Made by a program: the position numbers and the translations under genes | Assembly (NCBI GenBank): GCA_050480705.1 | Contig: JBJHAX010000006.1 | Location: 18,979 to 82,978, forward strand | DNA: 64,000 nucleotides | Source: JBJHAX01 sp050480705 | GTDB taxonomy: Bacteria; Actinomycetota; Nitriliruptoria; Nitriliruptorales; Nitriliruptoraceae | Reading direction: 5' to 3' | Shown here: piece after piece, positions 16,951-27,329 of the stretch | Numbering within the stretch: the first letter of the stretch is position 1 | Layout of the letters: each line of letters opens with the position of its first letter | Notes under the pieces: generated by a model | Told to the model about the DNA's origin: nothing | Seen by the model: the letters and a program-made list of their open reading frames with translations, nothing else | The model's database searches: none

Positions 16951-17289
16951 TCAGTCGTGGTCGGGGAACGGTGCGCCGTTGGTAGCGGTGGACACATCGA
17001 CGTGCACCTCGTCACCGTCGATGCGTACGTCGAAGGTCGGGACCGGGCGGGTGGCAGGAAGCGACGACGGCGCGCCCGTCGACAGATCGAACGTCGAACC
17101 GTGCAGTGAACACTCGACGCCTTCGCCCCACACCATGCCCTCCGACAACGACCACTGCTGGTGCGAACACACGTCGTGGATCGCTCGGACGACGTCGCCA
17201 GTGCGCACGAGACACACCGGCACACCGTCGATGTCGACACGTGTGGGTGTCGCGTCCTCGAGTTCGGAGACCTTCGCAGCGACGCTCAT
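16951..17289 (-). CDS. Rieske-type ferredoxin of the SUF operon
   Basis: Small soluble [2Fe-2S] protein of 112 residues. The cluster ligands are Cys41 and His43 (CSHQQW) and Cys60 and His63 (CSLHGS), the spacing of non-heme dioxygenase-type ferredoxins. Its ATG overlaps the sufD stop (ATGA), so the two are translationally coupled, and sufC follows. This gene is a regular member of actinobacterial SUF operons. It may supply electrons for cluster assembly or be a client, which the sequence cannot decide. Confidence 0.9.
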   Translation of the reverse strand: MSVAAKVSELEDATPTRVDIDGVPVCLVRTGDVVRAIHDVCSHQQWSLSEGMVWGEGVECSLHGSTFDLSTGAPSSLPATRPVPTFDVRIDGDEVHVDVSTATNGAPFPDHD

Positions 17290-18659
17290 GAGCCTGCCGC
17301 TTTCGCGAAGTCGCGCAGCGCCGCGTCATTGACCTGCACGGCCGACATGTCGACGTCATCGATGCGTCGTTCGATCGCTGCCAGCGACGCCTCCTCGACG
17401 CCGGGCAGGTCGATCTCTTCGAGCACCTCACGGAAGAATCCGAACACGATCAGGCGCAGCGCTTCATCGCGCGCGATGCCGCGTGACAGCAGGTAGAACA
17501 GATGGAGCGCATCGATCTGCCCCGTTGCCGACCCGTGACCGGCGGTGATGTCGGCGCATTCGATCTCGAGAAACGGCGTGGCATCCGCGCGCGCACCTTC
17601 AGTCAGGATCAGCGAGCGGTTGTTTTCGTCGGTGGCGGTGCCGACCGCGTCACGGTGGACGAAGATGTTGCCGCGGAACACGGTGCGGCTGCGTCCCTGC
17701 AACGCGCCCTTGAACAGCACGTCAGAGCTGGCGTGCGGCGCGATGTGGCGCACGTAGGGCTGCAGGTCGAACCACTGGCCGTCATCCGCGAAATACAGGC
17801 CGAGCGGGCGCGCCTGGGCGCCGGGTCCGATCAGATCGACCTCAGGGCGAAGGCGCACGGTGGTGCCACCGGTGGTCACCGCCAATGTGCGCACGGTCGC
17901 GTCCCGGTGCGCAGCGACCTTCTGCAGCGCCAGGTGCTGGATGCCCTCGTGCCAGTGCTGCAGTGACGCGATCTCGACCGTGCTGCCGTCACCCGCGATG
18001 ACTTCGACGACTTCGTCGACGAGCGCATCGGTCCCTTCGTCGCTGGTGTGCTCGAGGTACAGGCGCAACCTGGCGTGCCGGCCGACAACCGCCAGCACGC
18101 GTGGAAGGTGAGCGCCGCTGCGACTGACGTGCAGGTGCAGTGAGATCGGCTGGTCGATCTCGACCTCGTCGGGCACATAGATGAACACGCCTGTCGTCCA
18201 GGCAGCATCGTTGACCGTGATCGTGCGATCTTCGTCGGTGCCGGTCGATTCGGGCACCGAGGTGGTCAGTGTGCCGAGGTGCTCACGCACCAGATCGGTG
18301 TGCTCGTTCGCAGCGACGACGAGATCGCTGATGACCACTCCGGCCTCGGCCAGCTCGGTGGGTAGCTCGACCTCGACCGTGCCTGCATCCGTCGTTCGCG
18401 CGAGCACTCCCGCGTCGATTCGCTCGAGCACCGATCTGCCCGAACCCGCGGCTGATGCGTCTACGACGACGTCTCGGTCGACGTCGATGCGCCGGTCGAA
18501 GGGCGTGGAACGCCAGAACTCGTCGGTACGTGAGTCGGGCCACGCCTGATCCAGGTAACGCTTGAACGCAGCTAGCCGCCGGTCTCGCAACCAGGCAGGT
18601 TCACCGGTGTCATCGGAGCGCTGGCGCAGCGCATCCTCGGTCAAATCATCGAGCTTCAC
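17286..18659 (-). CDS. sufD: SufD Fe-S assembly scaffold subunit
   Basis: Scaffold partner of SufB, 457 residues. The beta-helix core and the C-terminal SufBD signature are visible: GSATGQIDALHLFYLLSRGI, and the conserved His in ADITAGHG. The N-terminal part is variable, as usual for SufD. The GTG start at 18659 has only a weak ribosome site, so it may rely on coupling across the 100-bp gap from sufB, which contains a hairpin. Confidence 0.92.
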   Translation of the reverse strand: MKLDDLTEDALRQRSDDTGEPAWLRDRRLAAFKRYLDQAWPDSRTDEFWRSTPFDRRIDVDRDVVVDASAAGSGRSVLERIDAGVLARTTDAGTVEVELPTELAEAGVVISDLVVAANEHTDLVREHLGTLTTSVPESTGTDEDRTITVNDAAWTTGVFIYVPDEVEIDQPISLHLHVSRSGAHLPRVLAVVGRHARLRLYLEHTSDEGTDALVDEVVEVIAGDGSTVEIASLQHWHEGIQHLALQKVAAHRDATVRTLAVTTGGTTVRLRPEVDLIGPGAQARPLGLYFADDGQWFDLQPYVRHIAPHASSDVLFKGALQGRSRTVFRGNIFVHRDAVGTATDENNRSLILTEGARADATPFLEIECADITAGHGSATGQIDALHLFYLLSRGIARDEALRLIVFGFFREVLEEIDLPGVEEASLAAIERRIDDVDMSAVQVNDAALRDFAKAAGS

Positions 18660-18739
18660 GGTGGACTCGTCATCTCGCAGGGTCAGTCGGTTCGATGTCG
18701 TGGCGAACGGGATCCCGCCAGCGTCACGCCGGCGCCGCT

Positions 18740-18759
18740 CGGGCCACGGGGGTGGCCCG
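18740..18759. other. Hairpin immediately after sufB inside the SUF operon
   Basis: A perfect 8-bp stem (CGGGCCAC with GTGGCCCG) and a GGGG loop start two bases past the sufB stop on the minus strand. No T-run follows. It may act as an attenuator or a 3'-end protecting structure that keeps sufB(R) mRNA more abundant than the distal genes. Confidence 0.5.
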
Positions 18760-18760
18760 G

Positions 18761-20212
18761 TCAGCCGATCGCGCCCTCCATCTCGAGTGCGATGAGCCGG
18801 TTGAGCTCCACCGAGTACTCCATGGGCAGCTCACGCGCGATCGGTTCGATGAACCCGCGCACGATCATCGCCGTGGCTTCGTCCTCGTCGATGCCGCGCG
18901 ACTGCATGTAGAACAGCTGGTCTTCCGAGAGCTTCGAGACCGTCGCCTCGTGCTCGATGGTCGCGTCTTCCTGCTCGATCTCCATGTAGGGGTAGGTGTC
19001 GGTGCGTGACGTCTCGTCGAGCATCAACGCATCGCACTTGACGGCCGAACGGGCGTGGTGTGCCCCCTCGTTGATGGAGACCAGACCCCGGTAGCTGGTG
19101 CGGCCAGAGCCCTTGGAGACCGACTTCGACAGAATGTTCGACGTCGTGTACGGCGCGGCGTGGACCATCTTCGCGCCGGCGTCCTGGTGCTGGCCGTCGT
19201 TGGCATACGCCACCGACAGCACCTCGCCCTTCGCACCTTCCTCGGTCAGCCACACGGCTGGGTACTTCATGGTGACCTTGGAACCGATGTTGCCGTCGAT
19301 CCACTCCATGGTGGCGTTGCGCTGGGCCACGGCCCGCTTGGTCACCAGGTTGTAGACGTTGTTGGACCAGTTCTGGATCGTTGTGTACCGCACGCGTGCG
19401 CCAGGCTTGACCATGATCTCGACGACAGCCGAGTGCAGCGAGTCCGACGAATAGATCGGTGCGGTGCATCCTTCGACGTAGTGCACGTACGAGCCCGGCT
19501 CCGCAATGATCAGCGTGCGCTCGAACTGCCCCATGTTCTGCTTGTTGATCCGGAAGTATGCCTGCAGCGGGATGTCGACCTCGACCCCCTCGGGGATCCA
19601 GATGAACGACCCGCCGGACCACACGGCGGTGTTGAGCGCCGCGAACTTGTTGTCGTTGGGCGGGATGATCGTCGCGAAGTGCTCGCGGAACAGATCCTCG
19701 TGCTCACGCAGCGCGGAGTCGGTGTCGAGGAAGATCACACCCTCGGCCTCGAGGTCTTCGCGGACCTTGTGGTAGAGCACGGTGCTCTCGTACTGCGCCG
19801 CGACACCGGCGATGAGCCGCTCGCGCTCCGCCTGCGGGATGCCCAGCTTCTCGTAGGTCTCAAGGATCTCAGGCGGGAGATCCTCCCAGCTTTCCGCCTG
19901 CTTCTCGGACGCTTCGACGTAGTAGTAGATGTTGTCGAAATCGATGCCGCTCAGGTCAGCGCCCCAGTTCGGCATCGGCCGCCGCCGGTAGGCCTCGTAG
20001 GCACGCAGGCGAAGATCACGCATCCAGGCGGGTTCGTCCTTGCGCTCGCTGATCGCCGCGACGACCTCACGCGACAGGCCCCGTTCGGGTGTGAACGCGT
20101 AGTCGTCGTCACGATCCGCCCACCCGAAGCGGTATTCGCTGAGCTCCTGGGCGACCTCGTCCTGGCGCTTGCGGGCGTCGCTGACCGGCAGTTCGATCTC
20201 GGTCTGGCTCAC
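18761..20212 (-). CDS. sufB: SufB Fe-S assembly scaffold
   Basis: Main scaffold subunit on which clusters are built, 483 residues. Typical blocks are present: SGGSFIWIPEGVEVDIPLQ, YVEGCTAPIY with the conserved Cys that accepts sulfur, GSKVTMKYPAVWL, and the C-terminal EDQLFYMQSRGIDEDEA. The GTG at 20212 is preceded by GAGGAG with seven bases spacing; the longer open frame towards 20506 has no ribosome site and overlaps sufR. No intein is present, although inteins occur in some actinobacterial sufB genes. Confidence 0.93.
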   Translation of the reverse strand: MSQTEIELPVSDARKRQDEVAQELSEYRFGWADRDDDYAFTPERGLSREVVAAISERKDEPAWMRDLRLRAYEAYRRRPMPNWGADLSGIDFDNIYYYVEASEKQAESWEDLPPEILETYEKLGIPQAERERLIAGVAAQYESTVLYHKVREDLEAEGVIFLDTDSALREHEDLFREHFATIIPPNDNKFAALNTAVWSGGSFIWIPEGVEVDIPLQAYFRINKQNMGQFERTLIIAEPGSYVHYVEGCTAPIYSSDSLHSAVVEIMVKPGARVRYTTIQNWSNNVYNLVTKRAVAQRNATMEWIDGNIGSKVTMKYPAVWLTEEGAKGEVLSVAYANDGQHQDAGAKMVHAAPYTTSNILSKSVSKGSGRTSYRGLVSINEGAHHARSAVKCDALMLDETSRTDTYPYMEIEQEDATIEHEATVSKLSEDQLFYMQSRGIDEDEATAMIVRGFIEPIARELPMEYSVELNRLIALEMEGAIG

Positions 20213-20294
20213 CGCTGGACTCCTCGTTGTTCGAATGTTCGGCTGTTGTGCGGCGTCATGCCGCGTCGTTCCACACCGGCGGGCATGGCACGGG

Positions 20295-21038
20295 CTAGCT
20301 CGTCGTGTCACTCGCTGGTTGCCGGCGACGGGTGTCGCCGTCGTGCGCGGCGGCGTCGGTGCCTTCTCGCGGCTCGATCGTGCACACACACGCTGGTGCC
20401 CCGGCGGCAAGTGTCTCGCGGCGCGACACGGACACGTCGTGTCCGAGCACGCGCGAAAAACTCGCCGCTTCGTACGCGCACACCTCCGGGTGGTCGCGAG
20501 CGACACCCTCGATCGCGCAGTGGCCCTGCACCAGGGTGAAGCTGCGCCCGGCGGAGCTCACCGAGGCATCGAATCCGGCCTGTGAGAGCGCCGTCGCGAG
20601 CTGGTCGAGCCGTTCGTGCAGGTCTTCTGCCGTCACCGCCTCACCAAGACGCTCGGTCTCGCGCCACATCCGCCACCGCAGAAAGGCACGCAGGCCCTCA
20701 CGCCCGTGTTCTTGTTCGAGGAAGGTGAACAGTTCGCCTGCAAGCTCATCGTAGCGCTGAGGCAGCAGGCGTCCGGCCGCCTCAGTGAGGCGGTAGAGCG
20801 ATGCGGGGCGTCCTCGGGCGCGACGCACCACCTCTGCGGCGATCAACCCGTCGTCCTCGAGGACAGCGAGATGACGGCGTGTTGCGACCTCACTGATCTC
20901 GAGATGCTCGGCGAGTTCTCCGACCGACACGCCCTCGCAGCTGCGTAGGCGCTCGACGATCGCAGCGCGGGTCGGACCGAGCAGGGCGACGAGCGAGGGC
21001 GCAGACACGTTCGTCTCGTCCTCGGTACGCGTGGCCAT
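20295..21038 (-). CDS. sufR: SufR-type [4Fe-4S] repressor of the suf operon
   Basis: Transcription regulator of 247 residues, first gene of the SUF operon. A winged helix (about 12-90) contains VSVGELAEHLEISEVATRRH as the DNA-reading helix. Four C-terminal cysteines, Cys174, Cys187, Cys217 and Cys219 (GHCAIEG, EVCAYE and ACVCTI), are placed like the cluster ligands of SufR. With a cluster it should repress the operon, and loss of the cluster should induce it. The ATG at 21038 follows GGAGG by six bases. The gene is 82 bp upstream of sufB on the same strand, so the operon is probably autoregulated from the 21039-21218 region. Confidence 0.88.
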   Translation of the reverse strand: MATRTEDETNVSAPSLVALLGPTRAAIVERLRSCEGVSVGELAEHLEISEVATRRHLAVLEDDGLIAAEVVRRARGRPASLYRLTEAAGRLLPQRYDELAGELFTFLEQEHGREGLRAFLRWRMWRETERLGEAVTAEDLHERLDQLATALSQAGFDASVSSAGRSFTLVQGHCAIEGVARDHPEVCAYEAASFSRVLGHDVSVSRRETLAAGAPACVCTIEPREGTDAAAHDGDTRRRQPASDTTS

Positions 21039-21218
21039 GCCTCGCCTCCGTGCAGTGGTCGCCGCTGCGTGGTGCGCTCCGTTGCAGGCAGACACCACTT
21101 TTCTCAACGTTTATGTTTCGATAGTAGGAGGGCGATGACCGACACGCAAGGTGGCCACGGCGACCATGCAAGGCCCACGATCGGGCGATGAGCCGACGGC
21201 TCGGCGCCGCGGAAACGA
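21039..21218. promoter_or_regulatory. Promoter region of the SUF operon with an AT-rich island
   Basis: This 180-bp gap separates sufR from the transglutaminase gene, both on the minus strand. The stretch 21098-21128 is strikingly AT-rich for this genome and, read on the minus strand, includes TACTAT and GAAACATAAACGTTGAG. It is the natural place for the suf promoter and a SufR operator, but I cannot identify a known SufR box. The same island precedes an 18-codon open frame on the plus strand, listed under rejected items. Confidence 0.45.
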
Positions 21219-22154
21219 CTACTGCGCGACGTGCTGCTGGGCCGCGGTCGGTGACCCATCGCCCCGACGCTTCGACGGCGCATCGTCGGCAACCGTCGGC
21301 ACGAACCGTCGCATGGTGACGCCGACCTCGATGTCGTGTTCGGACGGCCCGCTGAACACGCCGCGGAACGGCGCGACGTCGTCATAGTCGCGGCCCCGAC
21401 CGATCGTGACGTGCCGCTCGCCGACCGGCTGCCGATTGGTCGGGTCGAGCGCCAGCCAGCCCCAACCCGGAACCGCAGCCTCGACCCACGCATGGGTCTG
21501 TACTTCGACCTCGTCGGTGTCTGCATCCTCGCCGGAGGCGTCGTCGGCGGTGAACAGATATCCGGAGACGTACCGGGCCGGGATATCAAGCGCGCGATAC
21601 ATCGCGACCGCGAGATGCGCGAAGTCCTGGCACACCCCTGCTCCCGTCTCGAACACGTGGTCGACGGCCACACCGACGTAGGTGACGTCGGTGCGGTAGT
21701 CGAGTTGGGCAACACGTTCGTGGACGGCATGGAGCACAGCGACGACGTCGTCGTCAGCGGCATCGGCCGCCTCGCGCGCAGCGGCCGCCACCTGGGGTCC
21801 CCAGTCGGCGTGTGGGGAGCGCTGCAGGTACGCAAAGTTGGCGTCGAGGAATGACTGTTCTGCCAGCATCGATCGCCGAAGCCCGTCGGGCGGCGCGGAT
21901 TGGGCCGCGGTCTCCACGTTCGCCTCGGCGACGACGGTGAGTTCCCGATGGGGAGGACGGACGCCGAACGTGTCGACGCGAGTCCCCCAGTAGTCGACAT
22001 ACGACACGACACGCGACGACGGCGTGGTCGTCACGTGGTAGTGCAGCAGCTGCTGACGTTCGTCGTTCGCCGGGCAGGCCCGCAGTTCGTTCTGCGACTC
22101 GTACACGGGCTGCGGATAGCGGAAGGAGGTCACGTATCGGATGTCGACGCGCAT
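21219..22154 (-). CDS. Transglutaminase-like protein
   Basis: Papain-fold protein of 311 residues with an N-terminal beta domain (about 1-85) and a transglutaminase core. The catalytic triad is Cys175 (GAGVCQDFAH), His221 (THAWVEA) and Asp237 (WLALDPTN). No signal peptide is seen. It is the third gene of a minus-strand set after the ATP-grasp and alpha-E genes, 33 bp behind the latter. This trio is conserved in many bacteria and is suspected to make or cut a peptide-like product. Its true reaction is unknown. Confidence 0.87.
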   Translation of the reverse strand: MRVDIRYVTSFRYPQPVYESQNELRACPANDERQQLLHYHVTTTPSSRVVSYVDYWGTRVDTFGVRPPHRELTVVAEANVETAAQSAPPDGLRRSMLAEQSFLDANFAYLQRSPHADWGPQVAAAAREAADAADDDVVAVLHAVHERVAQLDYRTDVTYVGVAVDHVFETGAGVCQDFAHLAVAMYRALDIPARYVSGYLFTADDASGEDADTDEVEVQTHAWVEAAVPGWGWLALDPTNRQPVGERHVTIGRGRDYDDVAPFRGVFSGPSEHDIEVGVTMRRFVPTVADDAPSKRRGDGSPTAAQQHVAQ

Positions 22155-22187
22155 GCGGTGTCGTCCTCGCCCGAGAGGCGGGCCAGC

Positions 22188-23186
22188 TCAGGTGGCGACG
22201 GCACGCAGTGTGCCGCCGGGGTGGTGGCGGAAGAAGTCGTCAGCGATCGCTTCCGCGACGCGCGCAACGTCCTCCTGCACGCCATCGAGGAAGTCGTGCA
22301 GGCCGAGCTCGAAGAGTTCAGCGACATCACGGTACTTCAGGCCCGCGACGCTGCGACCCAGGCGACGCACGGCACGTCCCCCACCGTCGCCGCTGATCTC
22401 CTCCAGTTGGTGCATCGCGCCGACCAGGCAGAACAGCACACTGCGCGGCAGGTCGGCTTCGAGCAGCAGGAACTCGACGACGTCGACGGGGTCCATGGAT
22501 GCCCGGTACCGGCGGCGGTACGCCTCGAACGCAGAGGCGGACTTCAACACCGCCACCCACTGGTGGAAGTCGGTGCGGTCGGCGCCGCGCGGCAATGCGT
22601 CGTCGCCGTCCCCGTGATTGCTCGCCGGGATACCCGACGCCTCCAGGTGCGCGTAGCGAACGTCGATCAGCCGGCACGTCATCTCGGCGCGCTCGAGCAG
22701 CCGGCCAAGCGCCATGAATCGCCATCCCTCGTCGCGAGGCATGGTTTCGCTGGCGACCCCGTAGATCGTCATGCAGGCGCGGCGGACCGCCCCGAACAGG
22801 GTGTAGGGCTGATCGGCGAGTTCGCGGGCGAGATCCCGCGACGTCAACGCCAAGTGGAGTTCGTTGACCGACTCCCACAGCTCCGAGGACACGAGCTCAC
22901 GCACGGATCGCACGTTCTCACGCGCCCTGCTCATCGCGGCCGTGATCGAACTGGGGTTGTCCCGATCGACGACGAGGTAGCGCATCACCCGATCGGCGAT
23001 GGGGTCCTCGGTGTAGGCATCACGGACATGCAAAACCTCGAGGAGCTGTTCCCACGACCGTCCGGCGTCACCCGTCGGCGATTCCAGCATCGTGTGGTAC
23101 GTGACGTCGATCATGCGGGCGGTGTCTTCGGCCCTCTCGACGTACCGCCCCGCCCAGAAGAGGTTCTCGGCCAGTCGCGCGAGCAT
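22188..23186 (-). CDS. Alpha-E domain protein (DUF403)
   Basis: All-helical protein of 332 residues, opening with MLARLAENLFWAGRYVERAEDTAR, a hallmark of the alpha-E family (written here in part only: LAENLFWAGRYVERAEDTA). The ATG at 23186 follows GGAGG by six bases and starts two bases past the end of the ATP-grasp gene, so the two are co-translated. It has no known catalytic motif. It always travels with a circularly permuted ATP-grasp protein and often a transglutaminase. Confidence 0.87.
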   Translation of the reverse strand: MLARLAENLFWAGRYVERAEDTARMIDVTYHTMLESPTGDAGRSWEQLLEVLHVRDAYTEDPIADRVMRYLVVDRDNPSSITAAMSRARENVRSVRELVSSELWESVNELHLALTSRDLARELADQPYTLFGAVRRACMTIYGVASETMPRDEGWRFMALGRLLERAEMTCRLIDVRYAHLEASGIPASNHGDGDDALPRGADRTDFHQWVAVLKSASAFEAYRRRYRASMDPVDVVEFLLLEADLPRSVLFCLVGAMHQLEEISGDGGGRAVRRLGRSVAGLKYRDVAELFELGLHDFLDGVQEDVARVAEAIADDFFRHHPGGTLRAVAT

Positions 23187-23187
23187 G

Positions 23188-24657
<1,470 letters not shown>

Positions 24658-24832
24658 AGCGATCCCGTTGACGTCTGTTGACAGGTTCGAACGGCCGGCG
24701 TCCGATCGAACACCATGCCCCGGTCAAGGATGGGTGCTCGCATGCCGATGCCGACAACAGGAGTTGTGCACCAGTGCTGAGCGACTGCCGGGAGCTGGTA
24801 ACCGACGCTCTCGGCCCGGACGAGGAATGGCG

Positions 24833-25135
24833 ATGATGGATCGAGGGCAGCACCCGTCACGACCTTCGGCACGTGATGCCGCTGCGAGCAGCCCGACGCC
24901 ACAACCGCCGCGCCGGCACAGCCTGACGACTGCGCCTCACGACGTCGTCCACCGACACGAGCAGATCCGCCTTCCGTTGGGGCGCGAGACGTCTGAACGC
25001 CGCGAACTCGTCATCCACCGCCTGCTGGCACACGGGATATCGGCCCGCACCTTGCGCGCACTGCTGCCCGAATGGGACGACCTCATCACCGCCGTTGCAG
25101 GCGAACGCCAGTTGTCCTCGGCGCCTCGCCGCTGA
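24833..25135 (+). CDS. Small protein of unknown function
   Basis: Possible 100-residue protein starting at an ATG with GAGG seven bases upstream. The first half is basic and low-complexity. The second half contains a helix-turn-helix-like stretch (RRELVIHRLLAHGISARTLR followed by ALLPEWDDLI). It is the only plausible gene in the 500-bp gap between the ATP-grasp and recD2 genes and converges on recD2 with 19 bases between stops. No family is recognised and the frame could be chance in GC-rich DNA. Confidence 0.42.
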   Translation: MMDRGQHPSRPSARDAAASSPTPQPPRRHSLTTAPHDVVHRHEQIRLPLGRETSERRELVIHRLLAHGISARTLRALLPEWDDLITAVAGERQLSSAPRR

Positions 25136-25154
25136 ACGAGACGATCGAGGGCGT

Positions 25155-27329
25155 TCACCCGTCAGGTACTGACGCCACCCCGCACAGCTCACGTAGGCGT
25201 ACCTCGAGGCCGGTTCGACGACGCACCACACGATCATGGCCCGCCGCTCGCCGAAGCGCGTCGCGTTGCCCGACGACGATGAGGGCATCACGCGCCCGTG
25301 TCACCGCTGTGTACAAAAGGCTCCGCCACAACATGTGCTGATGCGAGGCGTCGCACACAAGCACGACGACGGGCCACTCACCCCCTTGCGACTTGTGAAC
25401 CGTGACCGCCCAGGCGTGCACGAGATCGCCGACACGCGAACGCTCGTAGGTGACTTCGCCACGTGGAAATGCGACGCGGACACGCCCCGCAGATGCGGAG
25501 GCGTCGACGACACGACCGACGTCGCCGTTGGCGACGTCCAGGTCGGCGTCGTTGCGCGTCTGCATGACCCGGTCGCCGACGTCGATCCCGCGGACGCCAG
25601 AGGGTGCGTTCGGATTCAAGGCGCGTTTCAAGGCACGATTGAGTGCATCGACGCCGACCGGCCCACGGTAGACCGGAGCCAGTACCTGCACCTCGTCGGC
25701 CGGCACCTGCAGGTGGTCGGGAATGCGTTCGGCCACCGCCCGCACGACGCGCTCGACGATCTGGCCTCGGGCGGGTTCCTCGGCGACGAAGAGGTCGTTG
25801 TCGATGCCTGGCAACTCGCCCACATGCCCGTCGAGGAGATCGTGGGCGAGTGTCACGATGCGGCTGCCTGCAGCTTGCCTGTGGATCTCGGTCAGGTTGG
25901 TGACCGGAACGGCACCGGACGCGATGACATCGCGCAGCACATTGCCCGGGCCGACCGACGGCAGCTGGTTCGCATCACCGATAAGGGTCAGGTGTGACCC
26001 GTCGTCGATCGCGCTGACGAGATGCCGGGCAAGTGAGGTGTCGCACATCGACACCTCGTCGGCGACGACGACATCGAAGGGAAGGCGTTCGTCGGTCCCG
26101 TAGCGGAATCGGAATCCGCCGTGAGCATCGGGCCGCGCCTCGAGCAGTCGATGCATGGTCGTCGCGGCGGCGCCAGTCATCTCTTCGATGCGTTTGGCAG
26201 CGCGCCCGGTAGGAGCACACAACGCGATGTTGAGTCCTGCCGCGTGGGCAGCGTGCACGATCTCGCGGACGACACGCGTCTTGCCGGTCCCCGGGCCCCC
26301 GGTCAGGACCGACACCCCGTGTTCGAACGATCTGCCGACGGCCTGGCGCTGGTCGTCGGTGAGTTCGGCTGGCAGCGCGTCGCCAGGGGCGTGCGCGCTG
26401 ACACGTGAGCCACGCTGCGCGACGAGTCGCGCGATCGATGCCGCAAGCTGCTGTTCAACCGCGAACGCCCCCGCCGGCGCGATGACCTCGACCCCACCGA
26501 GCGTGTCGGTCTCGAGCAGCCCTGCGGCGACGGCGCCATGCAGCCCGTCGGTCGCGACGACCCGATCGACGCCGAGCAGTCGCGCGCTTTCGGCGACGGT
26601 TTCCTGGCGTGTGAGGTGTTCATGACCGTCCCGACGCCGTGCGCCAGCGACGCCCGCGACCGAACCCGCCACCAACCGTCGGGGGTCGTCGGCAGCCCCA
26701 CCCTGCACGCGAGCCAGCCGGTCGACGTGTGCGAATCCGATGCCGTCGGCGACCGCGAGCGCGTACGGGTCGTCGCGCGCGATGTCGACGACATCAGCGC
26801 CGAACGCTGCGTGGGCACGCCGGGTGACATCGAACGGCCAGTCGGCCGGCTCGACCAGTCGGACGAGTTCGGCAAGGGCAAGACCTGACCGCCACGCCCG
26901 GCACAAGCGTTCGGCCTGTTCGGCGTCGATGTCCGCCTCGTCGACCAAGCGTTGTGGCTCGTGTTCGATCACACGGCCCGTAGCGGCTCCGAAGGTGGCG
27001 AGCACGCGGGTGACCGTGCGCTCCGTGACATCTTCGAATTTCTCGGAACGCAGGAAGGCCGCAAGACCCTCACGTGTCGACGGCGTGGTCTGTTCGTAGT
27101 AGACGGCCTTGAAACTGCGGCCGTGACGCGGATGGTCCTCCCACCCGCCGACAAGGCGGACCGTCTGGCCTTCGACGAGATCGGCGAGCGGTCCGACGCA
27201 ACGTGCTCCGTGCCCGTCACCCTCAAGGTCGAGCTCAACGACCCCGAACCCAGTTGCGGGGTCGGCGTGGTAGATCCCGAGAACCTCGCCGCGCAGCTCT
27301 TCGTGCGCGCCGAGCAGATCGGAGCTCAA
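25155..27329 (-). CDS. recD2: RecD2-like 5'-3' DNA helicase
   Basis: Superfamily 1B helicase of 724 residues. The N-terminal OB-like and helix-hairpin-helix region (about 1-290) is followed by motor motifs: Walker A GGPGTGKT (344-351), Walker B VVADEVSMCD, GDANQLPSVGPG, TEIHRQ, and the C-terminal VHKSQGGEWPVVVLV and YTAVTRARDALI. RecD2 works without RecBC in replication-fork and recombination repair. The start is a TTG whose last two bases and following A form the stop of the upstream gene (TTGA overlap), so it is translated by coupling. It is slightly shorter than typical RecD2 in the N-terminal region. Confidence 0.9.
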   Translation of the reverse strand: MSSDLLGAHEELRGEVLGIYHADPATGFGVVELDLEGDGHGARCVGPLADLVEGQTVRLVGGWEDHPRHGRSFKAVYYEQTTPSTREGLAAFLRSEKFEDVTERTVTRVLATFGAATGRVIEHEPQRLVDEADIDAEQAERLCRAWRSGLALAELVRLVEPADWPFDVTRRAHAAFGADVVDIARDDPYALAVADGIGFAHVDRLARVQGGAADDPRRLVAGSVAGVAGARRRDGHEHLTRQETVAESARLLGVDRVVATDGLHGAVAAGLLETDTLGGVEVIAPAGAFAVEQQLAASIARLVAQRGSRVSAHAPGDALPAELTDDQRQAVGRSFEHGVSVLTGGPGTGKTRVVREIVHAAHAAGLNIALCAPTGRAAKRIEEMTGAAATTMHRLLEARPDAHGGFRFRYGTDERLPFDVVVADEVSMCDTSLARHLVSAIDDGSHLTLIGDANQLPSVGPGNVLRDVIASGAVPVTNLTEIHRQAAGSRIVTLAHDLLDGHVGELPGIDNDLFVAEEPARGQIVERVVRAVAERIPDHLQVPADEVQVLAPVYRGPVGVDALNRALKRALNPNAPSGVRGIDVGDRVMQTRNDADLDVANGDVGRVVDASASAGRVRVAFPRGEVTYERSRVGDLVHAWAVTVHKSQGGEWPVVVLVCDASHQHMLWRSLLYTAVTRARDALIVVGQRDALRRAAGHDRVVRRRTGLEVRLRELCGVASVPDG

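Noticed and set aside
21135..21191. 18-codon open frame (MTDTQGGHGDHARPTIGR) with AGGAGG three bases upstream
   Set aside because: The ribosome site is good but spacing is short, and nothing else supports it. It could also be part of the sufR promoter region. Left as a possibility only.
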